NCBI RefSeq assembly: GCF_024298885.1
Contig: NZ_CP101166.1
Span: forward strand, 2,227,149 to 2,291,148
Length of the DNA stretch: 64,000 bases
Direction of reading: 5' to 3'
Origin: Haloglomus halophilum
Lineage (GTDB): Archaea; Halobacteriota; Halobacteria; Halobacteriales; Haloarculaceae
A program made the translations under genes and the position numbers. Under the pieces are notes generated by a model. That model was given only the letters and a program-made list of their open reading frames with translations. It did not search any database and was not told the origin of the DNA. How positions within the stretch are numbered: the first letter of the stretch is position 1; each line of letters begins with the position of its first letter. Below, piece after piece: positions 8,617 through 17,594 of this stretch.

Positions 8617-9015
8617 TCAACTCCGGATGGATGAGAAGAAGCCCGCGATGCGCTCGCGTGCGCCCCCGCTCTCGCCCCCCTCCGCCCCCTGCTCGGAGGC
8701 GTCGGGCGCTGCCACGCCGCTGCTCGACACCGACCCTTCGCTTTTCTCGGGAGTCGTCCCGGTCTCGGAAGTGACCGCCGCTCCCCCGTCTTCGCGCTCG
8801 CTCCCGGTTCCGTTCTCGTCTTGCCCGGTCGAGTCGTCCCCCGCGACATCCCGGAGCAGAACCACGCGCTCACCGGCGTCCTCGCCGGCGTCCTCTTCCG
8901 AGGGACTCGAGCGTGCCCGGCAGCTCCGGCACTCCGAGATGTTCCCCTCGTTGTCCCCGAACACGCGCACGTAGTCGTCGGTCACGAACCCGCCACAGCT
9001 TGTACATTCGGCCAT
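8617..9015 (-). CDS. DUF7563-type small zinc-finger protein
   Basis: 132 residues. The N-terminal 35 residues have the haloarchaeal pattern CTSCGGFVTDDYVRVFGDNEG followed by CRSC, i.e. two CxxC pairs expected to bind zinc. The remainder is a long acidic Ser/Glu/Gly-rich tail, which is likely disordered. The function of the family is unknown. Nucleic-acid binding is plausible from the zinc ribbon. A CTA-N9-TAA dyad lies 47 bases upstream of the ATG. Confidence 0.75.
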   Translation of the reverse strand: MAECTSCGGFVTDDYVRVFGDNEGNISECRSCRARSSPSEEDAGEDAGERVVLLRDVAGDDSTGQDENGTGSEREDGGAAVTSETGTTPEKSEGSVSSSGVAAPDASEQGAEGGESGGARERIAGFFSSIRS

Positions 9016-9061
9016 ACGTATCGAACCCTCGTACCAGTTCCATCGGACAGGTACGGATTTA

Positions 9062-9076
9062 CTATGTAGCCGCTAA
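9062..9076 (-). promoter_or_regulatory. CTA-N9-TAA dyad before DUF7563 gene
   Basis: CTATGTAGCCGCTAA is a one-mismatch member of the dyad class, with its edge 47 bases before the ATG at 9015. It overlaps the end of the upstream gene at 9073. Confidence 0.35.
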
Positions 9077-10800
9077 GACGGCGTGTCGCTGCCCGGTGAT
9101 GCCGTGGTCGAGTGGCGGATGGTGCCGACGCGCCGTTCGTCGGGTGACGTGTCGGGGTCGGGCGGCATGTCAGGTGCAGGCGACGTGTCGGGCTCGGACG
9201 GCGTGACACGGGCGATGATGGCGCCCTCGTTCTCGTAGACGACCTCGTACCGGTCGGAGGCGGCCAGCGAGTCCCGCATCCCGGGGGCCTGCTGGTGGGT
9301 CATCCCGCGGACGGTGTAGTGGCCCTTCGGGACGTAGACGTAGTCGGGCTGGGCGCCACTCGCCGCGAGCGAGGCGGTGATACAGGCGGCCCGGTCACAC
9401 TGCGAGACGCGCTCGAACTGCTGGATCTGTTGCCGGTACCGGGCGGGCTCGGTCCACTCGACCCCCCACTGCCCCACGAGGATGGTCCGGTCGGTGAACA
9501 GCGGGAACCACTCCGCCCCATCGCCCAGCACCACGAAGTCGGCACCGGGCTCGGTCTCGGCGGCGGCCCACGCCATCGCCTCGCGGTCCGCGCCGTCGAT
9601 GAAGGCGGGCTGTGAGCGGTCGCCGTCGTGCGTGTCGAGCGCGCCCGCCGCGAACGCCGAGCCGGTCGCCCCGGCCGAGAGCACCAGCAACGCGACCGCT
9701 CCGATTTCGACTGCGCGACGGTGGTCTCGGCCGAGTCGTGACGCGGCGGCCAGTCGCCGAATCGCCGGGAGGCCGACCTCGAAGAACAGCAGCGCCGTCA
9801 GCATCGCGCCGGCGACGAAGATGAATCGGGGTTTGCCCATGAAGTAGCCGCCGGCGAACAGCCACGCCGGGAGCAGGTACCGCTCGGTGGCGAGCGCGTA
9901 GGCGGCGCCGAGGTAGGCCGCGCCGAAGACGACCACCTCCATCCCGAGGTCGATGGGGTAGACGAACTCCGAGAGCAGGCGCGCGGGGCCGCCGAACAGC
10001 CCGCCGTGGGTCCCTGAGGCGTCGAGGAAGATGTCGACGCCGTGGGTGGCGACGACCTGCAGGAGCCACGGGGTCGCGATGACCACGCCCCCGCTGGCGA
10101 CGGCCGCGCCGAACAGCAGCCCACGGGGCGACCGCGAGAGCCCGGCGAACAGGAGGAGGTAGCTCAGGCCGAAGAACACCGCGTACGTCGGGTGCGCGAG
10201 GACCGTCAGCCCGAACAGGGCCGTCGCGGGCAGGAGCCAGCGTGGGTCCTCGGTCCGGAACAGCCGGACGCCGACGGCGGCGCCCGTGATGGCCAGGAGG
10301 AACGCCAGCCCGCGGACGATGCCGCCCGCCGAGAGGTGCCACTGGAGGACGGCCGGCGTCCCGGCGAACAGGAGCGTCGCGACTCCACCCCGGCGCGGGG
10401 AGCCCAGCAGGTCCGTCGCCAGGACGTAGTACGGGACCAGCGTCGCCGTGACGAACAGCCCCGGCACGAAGCGGCTGTACGCGATGGCGCCGACGCCGGT
10501 CAGGTCGCGGCTGAGGGCCGCGAGGTAGAACGCCAGCGGCGGGTACGCGAACGGGACCCCGCCCGCCGTGTAGCCGGGGATGGTCGCCGGGAGCCCGTAG
10601 CCGTGGCTGCTGATGGACTCGGCGATCTTGAGGTAGAGCCCGGCGCCGTACGCGGGGTACGGGTGCGTTGCGAGGTACAGCAGGTAGATGCAGAGGCTGG
10701 TGGCCACCGCCGAGGTGAGCCAGAACCGGTCGTCGAGCGAGAGCACGACGACCCGGTCGGCGAGGCGGCGCCACCGACGGGTGCTGGTTCCTGTCGACAT
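9073..10800 (-). CDS. GT-C family membrane glycosyltransferase
   Basis: 575 residues with about ten hydrophobic helices from residue 28 onward. A C-terminal soluble part (about 395-575) follows. The early loop YGAGLYLKIAESISSHGYG and the run FAYPPLAFYLAALSRD resemble ArnT/PMT-like GT-C enzymes. These transfer sugars from polyprenyl-phosphate carriers on the outer face of the membrane. The acidic residue pair usual in loop 1 is not obvious, so a non-catalytic relative is possible. The ATG is 43 bases from a TTA-N9-TAA dyad. It faces the same way as the arylsulfotransferase-like gene behind it. Confidence 0.75.
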   Translation of the reverse strand: MSTGTSTRRWRRLADRVVVLSLDDRFWLTSAVATSLCIYLLYLATHPYPAYGAGLYLKIAESISSHGYGLPATIPGYTAGGVPFAYPPLAFYLAALSRDLTGVGAIAYSRFVPGLFVTATLVPYYVLATDLLGSPRRGGVATLLFAGTPAVLQWHLSAGGIVRGLAFLLAITGAAVGVRLFRTEDPRWLLPATALFGLTVLAHPTYAVFFGLSYLLLFAGLSRSPRGLLFGAAVASGGVVIATPWLLQVVATHGVDIFLDASGTHGGLFGGPARLLSEFVYPIDLGMEVVVFGAAYLGAAYALATERYLLPAWLFAGGYFMGKPRFIFVAGAMLTALLFFEVGLPAIRRLAAASRLGRDHRRAVEIGAVALLVLSAGATGSAFAAGALDTHDGDRSQPAFIDGADREAMAWAAAETEPGADFVVLGDGAEWFPLFTDRTILVGQWGVEWTEPARYRQQIQQFERVSQCDRAACITASLAASGAQPDYVYVPKGHYTVRGMTHQQAPGMRDSLAASDRYEVVYENEGAIIARVTPSEPDTSPAPDMPPDPDTSPDERRVGTIRHSTTASPGSDTPS

Positions 10801-10842
10801 GTGAGACTCGGGGTGGTGGGGAGAGGGACCGGAGGAGTTTGC

Positions 10843-10857
10843 TTATCCGGGGGGTAA
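10843..10857 (-). promoter_or_regulatory. TTA-N9-TAA promoter dyad (GT-C gene)
   Basis: TTATCCGGGGGGTAA, extended by matching GC on both sides (GCTTA...TAAGC), lies 43 bases before the ATG at 10800. Confidence 0.5.
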
Positions 10858-10904
10858 GCGCCAGTGTTCGCCGTGGTGGAGCGTTCCGCCCCCGGAACGG
10901 TGGC

Positions 10905-12305
10905 TCACTGCCGCTCCAGCTCGACCGGCCGGTGGAGGTCGACCGTCCACGCAGACCAGTAGGCCTCGGCCGCGCTCCACACCACGAGCGTCACGACGAT
11001 GGTGACCAGGGCCGCGAGGTGGATGCGACTCATCCACGCCGGGAGGACGTACATCACGGCGTTGGCCGTCGGCCCGTCGAAGAGGCCCGCGATGGCGTTC
11101 CGGGCGGGCTCGAGCGGCCCGCCGTCGCTCCCGCCGGACCCGGGTTCGCTCGCGCCCCCGGCACTCGCGTTCGTCTGCTCGCCGAGATCGGCCCGCTGTG
11201 CGCTGGGCCCGCCGGTGCTCTCGTCGCCCGTCTCGAGGCGCTCGGCCTCGTACGGGAACGCGACATCCATCGACCACGTCACCTTGCCCGCGTCGTTCAC
11301 CTCGACCACGCGGTTGCCGTTCGAGTCCGTCACGAGGGTGTGGCCGTTCGGGAGTCGGTCGCCGTCCCGTGGCCACTGGAGCTGTCGGTCGCTCCACGCC
11401 CAGCTCTCGGTCCACCGGCCCTCCTCGCGCTGGTACTCGACGAGGCGGTTGTTCTCGGAGTCGGCGACGATGACCGCCGGCCCGCCCTGCGCCTCGGGGA
11501 TGTAGTCGGGATTATGCTGCTCGTACAGCCGCGAGTGGTTGCCGTCGCTGCCGAGCGTCCACTCCTCCTGCAGTCCCGTCTCGCGCTCGAGGAAGACGAC
11601 CTGGTCGTGGTTCCGGAGGCTGACCATGATGCGCCCGTCGTCGAGCACCTCCACGTCGTTGAGGTGGGTCCAGTCCTCGGGGTAGGGGCCGCCGCTCTCG
11701 GCGACGTCGTACTCGCTCCGGGCGTCCCACGACCACGTCACCAGTCCGGTCGTGGTGTTGACGACGTAGACGCGGTCGCGCCCGATGTCGGCCACGACGA
11801 GGTGGTCCTCGTCGAGGCGGTCCACGTCGTGCCAGCGGGTCGAGTGCTTGCCGGGCGTGACACGGCTGTAGACGGACGTCACCTCTCCGGTCTCCAGATT
11901 CACGCGCTCGACGCCGTTGCGCGTACAGACCGACTCCCCGCCGCACGCCTCGGGCGTGAGGTGGTCGGCGTAGACGTACTCCACCGTCGCCGCCTCGCCC
12001 TCGACGGGGTCCACGTCCCAGTACCGCGTGTGCGTGTCGTTGTAGTACGTGACCGTCCCGTTCGGGGCGACGGCGAACAGCTCCGCCGAGGCGCGGGGGC
12101 CCTCCCCATCCCGGCCGAGCCACGTGTTCGAGTCCGTCGCGACGACCGTCGTCCCGTCGGTGGGCGGTGCGACCTGCTGGCCCGTGCCGGTGACCTGTCC
12201 GGCGCCCCCATCCGAGGATGCGGCGAACCCGGTCACCAGCGTCCCGGCCGCGAGGAGGAGCACCGCCACGGCCAGCAGCCTGCCTGCGAGTCTTCGTCTC
12301 GTCAC
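10905..12305 (-). CDS. Arylsulfotransferase-like beta-propeller membrane protein
   Basis: 466 residues. There is an N-terminal membrane/signal helix (about 8-28) and a large outside domain (about 35-370) made of repeated blades such as VVADIGRDRVYVVNTTTG, THLNDVEVLDDGRIMVS, VIVADSENNRLVEYQRE and TLVTDSNGNRVVEV. A second membrane helix follows near 420-440. The blade pattern matches the arylsulfotransferase (ASST) group, some members of which move sulfate between phenolic compounds. Activity on a haloarchaeal glycan is not shown and many homologues may be structural. The ATG is 31 bases from the dyad at 12336, so it is probably leaderless. Confidence 0.7.
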   Translation of the reverse strand: MTRRRLAGRLLAVAVLLLAAGTLVTGFAASSDGGAGQVTGTGQQVAPPTDGTTVVATDSNTWLGRDGEGPRASAELFAVAPNGTVTYYNDTHTRYWDVDPVEGEAATVEYVYADHLTPEACGGESVCTRNGVERVNLETGEVTSVYSRVTPGKHSTRWHDVDRLDEDHLVVADIGRDRVYVVNTTTGLVTWSWDARSEYDVAESGGPYPEDWTHLNDVEVLDDGRIMVSLRNHDQVVFLERETGLQEEWTLGSDGNHSRLYEQHNPDYIPEAQGGPAVIVADSENNRLVEYQREEGRWTESWAWSDRQLQWPRDGDRLPNGHTLVTDSNGNRVVEVNDAGKVTWSMDVAFPYEAERLETGDESTGGPSAQRADLGEQTNASAGGASEPGSGGSDGGPLEPARNAIAGLFDGPTANAVMYVLPAWMSRIHLAALVTIVVTLVVWSAAEAYWSAWTVDLHRPVELERQ

Positions 12306-12335
12306 TGTGTGGGGGGTCGGTTCCGGATGGTTTTG

Positions 12336-12350
12336 CTACCGGGCGGGTAA
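12336..12350 (-). promoter_or_regulatory. CTA-N9-TAA promoter dyad (arylsulfotransferase-like gene)
   Basis: CTACCGGGCGGGTAA is a near-palindrome that differs from the consensus by one base. It ends 31 bases before the leftward ATG at 12305. The rightward gene at 12460 may share this region. Confidence 0.5.
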
Positions 12351-12459
12351 GGCGCCCACCCCACCGGGGGGAGTCCCGGCCAGCCCACGGCGGCCTCGGG
12401 GTCGCTCGCGGTCGTTAGGTACTGCATAGTGATTGGTCGGGGACCGGAACGCCGACCGG

Positions 12460-13716
12460 ATGGGAGCGGGGTCCCGCCTTCGAATCGGGCTGGTGCTGTG
12501 TGCGCTCGCCGTGGCTGTGGCGGCGCTGATTCTCGCCAGTCCGACCCTCGTCCGGCCGGCCGAGAGCGACGCCGGGTCCCGGACCCGCGAGGACGTGCGC
12601 CTCGTCACGGTCGACGACCACGAGCCGCGGCTCTGGGCGTACACCAGCCGGCAGAAGGACTTCGGGACCGCGACGCTCCCGATGAACGTCGTCGTCGAGG
12701 CGGACGCCGCGACGACCCGACGGGTCATCGCAGCCGACGCCGACCGGAACTGGACCGCCGAGGACCCCGAGGGCGAGTCCGTCGTCCTGAACGGGAGCGG
12801 CGTCGCGTGGTCCGACACCAGGGGTGCGACGCGCTACACCTACGTCGAGTACGGCGAGGGTGGCGGCCGCTGGATGGACGAGACCGCCCAGCTCCACGAC
12901 GGGTCGTACCTCGGCGTGCGCGTCCACGCCCGGCTCTACGAGGTGACGGACGGCGACCAGTCCCTGACGGTCATGCAGGCCCACCAGGAGCACTGGGACT
13001 GGTTCCGCCTCCGGCACACGGTCGGGAGCGTCGCACGCGGCCAGTACGCCATCGAACACGAGTTCTACGGCACCGGTGTGGTATCGGACATGCGCCGAGC
13101 CCGCTTCGGCAACGGTGGCGCCAGCGACGCCGACGGCTGGGTCACGGTCGTCGATATCATGGACTGGCCCGTCCCGGACGACGAGTTCGCCGTGGCCGGG
13201 CTCTCGCTCGGACTGCTGCTCGTGGGTGCCCGGCGCGCCACCGTCACCGCGGCGCTCCGCGCGGTTGCCGAGCGCCGGCAGGCCACGACCGCACACGCGG
13301 CGCTGGTCACTATCCCGCTGCTCACGCCGCTCGTGATCCGGGTCGTGGCGGTCGAACTCGAGCGTGCGTTCCCGGCGCTCTCGCCGAAGGTCATCGCGGC
13401 ACCGTGCTACCTCGCCCTCGCCGTCGGCCTTCCCGTGGCCGTCGGGCTGCTGGGCCGGCGGCTCCCCGCCGACGACGCGTTCACGGCCGCTGCCGTCGGG
13501 TTCGGTGCCGGCCTGCTGCTGGACTACGCATATCTCGGCATCGCCGCCCTCGATGTCGGGGTGGTCGCTCACCGGGCCGTTCTCCTGTTCGGTCTCGGCC
13601 TCATCGCGGCCGGCGGCGTCCGCTGGGCGGAGACGCCCGTCCACCGGTACCGCTATCGCGTCCCCGGTATCCTCGTCTGGGCGGGCGCACTCCTCTGGCC
13701 GCTCGCGGGGCTCTGA
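12460..13716 (+). CDS. Multi-pass membrane protein, LssY-like outside domain
   Basis: 418 residues from ATG 12460 (a TTG nine codons earlier is less likely). An N-terminal membrane helix (about 8-28) is followed by a soluble region (about 35-225) containing PRLWAYTSRQKDFGTATLPMNVVVEAD. This resembles the LssY C-terminal domain found near PAP2 phosphatases. Five or so helices make up the C-terminal half. A PAP2 phosphatase is two genes downstream, which fits that association. The function is unknown. The LssY match is my reading of the pattern and would need a profile search. Confidence 0.6.
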   Translation: MGAGSRLRIGLVLCALAVAVAALILASPTLVRPAESDAGSRTREDVRLVTVDDHEPRLWAYTSRQKDFGTATLPMNVVVEADAATTRRVIAADADRNWTAEDPEGESVVLNGSGVAWSDTRGATRYTYVEYGEGGGRWMDETAQLHDGSYLGVRVHARLYEVTDGDQSLTVMQAHQEHWDWFRLRHTVGSVARGQYAIEHEFYGTGVVSDMRRARFGNGGASDADGWVTVVDIMDWPVPDDEFAVAGLSLGLLLVGARRATVTAALRAVAERRQATTAHAALVTIPLLTPLVIRVVAVELERAFPALSPKVIAAPCYLALAVGLPVAVGLLGRRLPADDAFTAAAVGFGAGLLLDYAYLGIAALDVGVVAHRAVLLFGLGLIAAGGVRWAETPVHRYRYRVPGILVWAGALLWPLAGL

Positions 13717-13757
13717 GACGACGGCCCGCGTTCGACCCTTCCGCTCTTTCACCCGGT

Positions 13758-13772
13758 TTACCGGGCCGGTAA
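13758..13772 (+). promoter_or_regulatory. TTA-N9-TAA promoter dyad (substrate-binding protein gene)
   Basis: TTACCGGGCCGGTAA is an almost perfect palindrome, 43 bases before a GTG at 13815 and 97 bases before the preferred ATG at 13869. Confidence 0.55.
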
Positions 13773-13868
13773 CAAGGAGCCCTGCCCACATCGCTTCGGG
13801 AACGACCAGCCGGTGTGGACCGCTGCGCGCCCTCCCCCCGGCTACTCGCCAGCAGACCACGGAGCACG

Positions 13869-15710
13869 ATGGATTCGACCCACCCACAGTCCAAGAGCGG
13901 TTCCGAGTCGACAGTCAGCCGCCGCCGCGTCCTCGGTGCCCTCGGCGGTGGCACCCTCGCGGCCAGCGCCGGCTGTGTCCGGCAGGTCGGCGCGCTGATG
14001 ACCCGCGAGGCGCCCGAGCAGCTCTCGCTCACCATCAAGACCGTCCCCGCCGACGCCGACCCGCGGGCCATCCGCATCGCCCGTTTCCTCGCGAAGCGCC
14101 TGCAGGCCGTCGGCATCGAGGTCAACGTCACCCCGATGTCGAACGAGGTGCTGTTGCGCGATGTCCTGCTGAACCACGCGTTCGACGTCTTCGTCGCGCC
14201 GATGCGGGGCCGGCCGGACCCGGACTTCCTCCGCCCGCTCCTGCACTCGCGGTTCGGTGCCGAACCGGGCACACAGAACCCGTACGGGTACGCCAACCTC
14301 GATGTCGACGCGCTGCTGGAGCGCCAGCGGGCCCAGACCGGGAAGCGTCGCCGGAAGACGCTCGCCCGCCTCCAGCGCTCGGTCGTCCGCGACCAGCCGT
14401 TCTCGGTGGTGGCGTTCCCCGACGAGATCCGCGTCACCCGTGCGGACGGGTACGCGGGCTGGGAGCAACGGCCCATCCACACGCCGCTGGGCTACCTCGG
14501 CCTCGACCGTGACGCCGCCGGCACCGCCGACCGGCTGTCGGGCACCACCAGCGACGACGAACGCGCCCTCCGGATGACGCTCACCGATTCGCGCCCGACG
14601 GAGAGCCTCAACCCGCTCGCTCCCGAGTTCCGCGCCAGCGGCACGGTCACGGGTCTCCTGTACGACCCGCTGGGGCGGTGGGTCGACGGGCAGGTCCGGC
14701 CGTGGCTCGCGTCGTCGTGGACGTGGAGTCGGCCGCCGGACGCGCCGGGGCCGGTGGCGACGGTCGAACTCCGCGAGGACCTCACCTGGCACGACGGGAC
14801 CGACCTCACCGCGTCGGACGTGGCGTTCACCTACCGCCTGCTCGCTGACACCTCGCTCGGGCGCCTCGAGAGCCCGGTGCCGGCGCCCCGGTTCCGCGGC
14901 CTCGGCTCGCTCGTCACCGACGCCGAGGCCGTCGACGAGCGGACGGTCCGGCTCTCGTTCGTCCCCAGTTCACGGCCGGTCGCGGCCCGGAGCCTGACGG
15001 CACCGGTCCTCCCGGAGCACGTCTGGGAGACGAAGGCGAAGCAGGCGACTGTGGTGGGGCTGGACCCGAACGGCGCGGTGACGCAGGCGCTGGTCTGGTC
15101 GAACCCGGACCCGGTCGGGAGCGGACCCCTCCGGCTCGAGCGCCGTCGCCCCCGGGAGTCGCTGGTGTTCGCGCGCAACGAGGACCACTTCCTCACCCGC
15201 GACGGGCTGGCCGACCACCTCGCGCCGTTCGCCGGGGGGTTCACCCCGGACCAGCTCGCCTTCACGGTCGTGCCGTCGGGTGGGGCGGCGGTGGAGCTGG
15301 TCCGGGCCGGCGACGCCGATGCCACCGCCTCCGGCGTGATGCCGGCCGATGTCCCCGAGGTCGGCCGCTCCGACGAGTTGAACCTCCACGTCACCCGGCC
15401 GCGGACGTGCTACCAGGTCGGCTACAACGTCCGCCGCGGGGCGCTGAGCAGCCCCCGGTTCCGGCGTGCGGTCGGGCGCCTGCTCGACAAGCAGCATCTC
15501 ACGCGCGAGGTGTTCGAGCGCTACGGGGAGCCGGCGGCGAGTCCGCTGGCCCGACACCGGTCGGTGGCGCCCAGCCTCGTCTGGAACGGACGAGACCCGG
15601 AGCTCCCGTTCCCGGGTGAGGGCGGTCGGCTCGACGTCGAGCGGGCTCGCGAGGCGTTCCGGGAGGCGGGGTATCGCTACTCGAGCGACGGCGACCTGCT
15701 CGGGACCTGA
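13869..15710 (+). CDS. Tat-exported lipoprotein, ABC substrate-binding (family 5) with permuted lobes
   Basis: 613 residues. A Tat signal SRRRVLGALGGG and lipobox ending at Cys36 mark a membrane-anchored lipoprotein. Residues about 52-200 (LTIKTVPADADPRAIRIARFLAKRLQAVGIEV ... NPYGYANLDVDALLE) look like the C-terminal lobe of peptide/nickel-binding proteins. Residues about 235-613 look like the N-terminal lobe, including LREDLTWHDGTDLTASDVAFTYRLL and ending GYRYSSDGDLLGT, exactly where a normal protein would go on into the first segment. The lobes are therefore in swapped order. No permease or ATPase genes are adjacent. ATG 13869 follows GGAG at suitable spacing; GTG 13815 is the alternative. 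Confidence 0.8.
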   Translation: MDSTHPQSKSGSESTVSRRRVLGALGGGTLAASAGCVRQVGALMTREAPEQLSLTIKTVPADADPRAIRIARFLAKRLQAVGIEVNVTPMSNEVLLRDVLLNHAFDVFVAPMRGRPDPDFLRPLLHSRFGAEPGTQNPYGYANLDVDALLERQRAQTGKRRRKTLARLQRSVVRDQPFSVVAFPDEIRVTRADGYAGWEQRPIHTPLGYLGLDRDAAGTADRLSGTTSDDERALRMTLTDSRPTESLNPLAPEFRASGTVTGLLYDPLGRWVDGQVRPWLASSWTWSRPPDAPGPVATVELREDLTWHDGTDLTASDVAFTYRLLADTSLGRLESPVPAPRFRGLGSLVTDAEAVDERTVRLSFVPSSRPVAARSLTAPVLPEHVWETKAKQATVVGLDPNGAVTQALVWSNPDPVGSGPLRLERRRPRESLVFARNEDHFLTRDGLADHLAPFAGGFTPDQLAFTVVPSGGAAVELVRAGDADATASGVMPADVPEVGRSDELNLHVTRPRTCYQVGYNVRRGALSSPRFRRAVGRLLDKQHLTREVFERYGEPAASPLARHRSVAPSLVWNGRDPELPFPGEGGRLDVERAREAFREAGYRYSSDGDLLGT

Positions 15711-15713
15711 CCC

Positions 15714-16487
15714 GTGAGCCTGGCCGAGTCGCTCGTCGTCGTCCTCGGCGGTGTGGTGCTCCTGAACGCCGGCGCCGCCGCCCTCGTCCTCCATCGGGAG
15801 CGTCCCGGTGACCTCCGAACACGGCTCCGCGAGGCAGCGCCGTATCTGGGCTTCCTCGGCGGCGTCCTCGCCGTCAACAAGGTCGCTCGCGAGTACGGTC
15901 CGGAGCTGTCGTGGGTCGTCGGCTGGAACATCACCCACCGCATCTACAGCATCGAGGGGACGTTCGTCGCCCACATCCAGTCGGTCGCCACCCCGTGGCT
16001 GACGACCTACTTCTCGGCGGTCTACCTGTTCGGCTACACCGTCCTGCTCACGTTCCCGTTCCTCGCGTACCTGCTCCATCCGCAGCTTCGGTACCTGAAG
16101 CGGGCGGCGGTCGCCTTCGGGCTGAACTACGGGCTCGGGGTGGTCTGCTACACGCTGTTCGTCTCCTACGGCCCCCGGAACCGGATCCCCGACGCGGTCG
16201 AGCCGCTCCTCTACGCGGCGTATCCGCGGGCACAGATCGTCACGAGCCAGGTGAACGCCAACACGAACGTCTTCCCCTCGCTCCACACCTCGCTGTCCGT
16301 GACGGTGGCACTGCTCGCGTGGCGGACCCGCCGGCGCTATCCCCGCTGGACCGCCATCGCCGTCCCGCTGGCGGCCAGCGTCGTCGTCTCGACGATGTAC
16401 CTCGGCATCCACTGGGCGACCGACGTGGTCGCCGGCATCGCCCTCGGCGTGGGGAGTGTCCTCGTCGCGGAGTGGCTGGTCGAGTAG
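15714..16487 (+). CDS. PAP2-superfamily membrane phosphatase
   Basis: 257 residues with about six membrane helices. The PAP2 acid-phosphatase motifs are recognisable: SYGPRNRIPD (first motif, degenerate), PSLHTS near residue 184, and STMYLGIHWATDVVAG near the C-terminus with the catalytic His and Asp. Such enzymes dephosphorylate lipid phosphates, for example polyprenyl-pyrophosphate carriers released in glycan synthesis. It begins with GTG three bases after the substrate-binding gene, so the two are likely cotranscribed. Substrate is inferred from context. Confidence 0.8.
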   Translation: MSLAESLVVVLGGVVLLNAGAAALVLHRERPGDLRTRLREAAPYLGFLGGVLAVNKVAREYGPELSWVVGWNITHRIYSIEGTFVAHIQSVATPWLTTYFSAVYLFGYTVLLTFPFLAYLLHPQLRYLKRAAVAFGLNYGLGVVCYTLFVSYGPRNRIPDAVEPLLYAAYPRAQIVTSQVNANTNVFPSLHTSLSVTVALLAWRTRRRYPRWTAIAVPLAASVVVSTMYLGIHWATDVVAGIALGVGSVLVAEWLVE

Positions 16488-16530
16488 GCGGGCGTCGCTG
16501 GTAGGTCGGTACGGTTCGCTCGCCGGCCCG

Positions 16531-16932
16531 TCAGGTTTCGGTCGCGTCCCGTTCGGCGGCCTCGATGGCCGCGGCGATATCCGACGGGTCGACCGTCATC
16601 CGGAGACAGGTCTTGCAGGGCGAGTGGCTCCGTTCGCGTGCCTCGCGTCGGGTCAGCGTCAGCCAGTCCTCGTCGTCGAGTGCGCCGCCGCCCCCACACG
16701 CCGGGAGCCCGTCCGCGTCGACCTCGTGGTAGGCGTACGAGCCATCGACCGTCCGACTCGGCAGGAGGAGCACGTCGTCGTCGTCGTCGCGCGGGTCGGC
16801 TTCGGCACTCCGGACCCGCTCTTCCCGGGTCGGGGACCGGGTGGTGGGACCGTCACAGCGGTGGGTGCTCAGCTTCACGCGGTACTCCCCGCAATCGGGG
16901 CACTGGTCGAACACCGCATTCAGGTCTCTCAT
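16531..16932 (-). CDS. Small protein with paired CxxC motifs
   Basis: 133 residues, acidic. The N-terminal FDQCPDCGEYRVKLSTHRC and the C-terminal HSPCKTCLRM give cysteine pairs suggestive of a zinc-binding module. The middle is a run of Asp (RDDDDDV) and is otherwise variable. I do not recognise a named family. The ATG is exactly 30 bases from the TTA-N9-TAG dyad at 16962, so the message is probably leaderless and belongs to the same promoter class as the glycan genes. Confidence 0.6.
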   Translation of the reverse strand: MRDLNAVFDQCPDCGEYRVKLSTHRCDGPTTRSPTREERVRSAEADPRDDDDDVLLLPSRTVDGSYAYHEVDADGLPACGGGGALDDEDWLTLTRREARERSHSPCKTCLRMTVDPSDIAAAIEAAERDATET

Positions 16933-16961
16933 ATCCGGCTCCTGTCCGTCGAACCTGATTA

Positions 16962-16976
16962 TTACGCGCCGGGTAG
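16962..16976 (-). promoter_or_regulatory. TTA-N9-TAG promoter dyad
   Basis: TTACGCGCCGGGTAG is a one-mismatch dyad, 30 bases before the ATG at 16932. Read toward the gene, the proximal half runs GTAATAATC, a TATA-like string. Confidence 0.45.
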
Positions 16977-17010
16977 CCGCAAAGGGCTGCGAACGCGGGA
17001 GCCGTGGCTG

Positions 17011-17071
17011 TCCCTGGACGGCGTTATCGTGTGGTGCTGGCAGTCCCTGGACGGCGCTATCCCGTGGCGCT
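17011..17071. repeat. Imperfect direct repeat, 33-base period
   Basis: Two copies of a segment beginning TCCCTGGACGGCG start at 17011 and 17044 and share most of about 28 bases. They lie between the CxxC gene promoter and the end of the gene at 17101. No function is evident. Confidence 0.5.
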
Positions 17072-17100
17072 CTCGGAGGGCTTCTGGTGGCCCGGACCAG

Positions 17101-17319
17101 TCACTGCGCGTCCTTGATATCCATGTAGGACCCACGAGTGGCCGATATCCAGGCGTCGTCGTCACCACTGGAGGGGTCGCGGACGACCAGTTCGTCGGGG
17201 TCGAACGACACCGGGACGTCGAGCTTCTCGGGGTTGAACGTGTACCGGAGGGTGAACCTGGGCCAGTCGGCCGAGGTGTCCGTCTCGAGTGGCTCCTGAC
17301 TACTCACGCTGCTCACCAC
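17101..17319 (-). CDS. Small haloarchaeal protein of unknown function
   Basis: 72 residues from a GTG. The C-terminus AWISATRGSYMDIKDAQ resembles the end of the DUF7511-like protein at 36.8 kb (TWISADAGSYVTLSEIR), so the two may be distant relatives. The middle FTLRYTFNPEKLDVPVSFDPDELVVRD is beta-rich. No function can be assigned. Acidic composition and the shared end support it as a real gene. Confidence 0.55.
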   Translation of the reverse strand: MVSSVSSQEPLETDTSADWPRFTLRYTFNPEKLDVPVSFDPDELVVRDPSSGDDDAWISATRGSYMDIKDAQ

Positions 17320-17594
17320 CGGTGGCGGCGTCGCGAGCGTGTCGGTCGGCCAGGGTGGGGACGGTTCGACGGTCCGCTCGGTCGTCGTGGCGGGCGGCGG
17401 TCGGGGATGGGGGGCGCACGTCGGTCACGTCTACACGAACCCATCGTAGAGACATATACTCTCGCCGAAACGTTGGTAACCGCAACCGCTTACCGACTGG
17501 TAGGGAGATGGGCAACAACAACTAAAGGCTCTGGAACGAACGGGGAGCGAACCCACTCCGCCGCGAGCCGCGATGGAACTACCACTCAATCGAT

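Noticed and set aside
17488..17503. Dyad-like site TTACCGACTGGTAG before the histidine kinase
   Set aside because: The spacer is eight rather than nine bases, so I left it out of the motif class.
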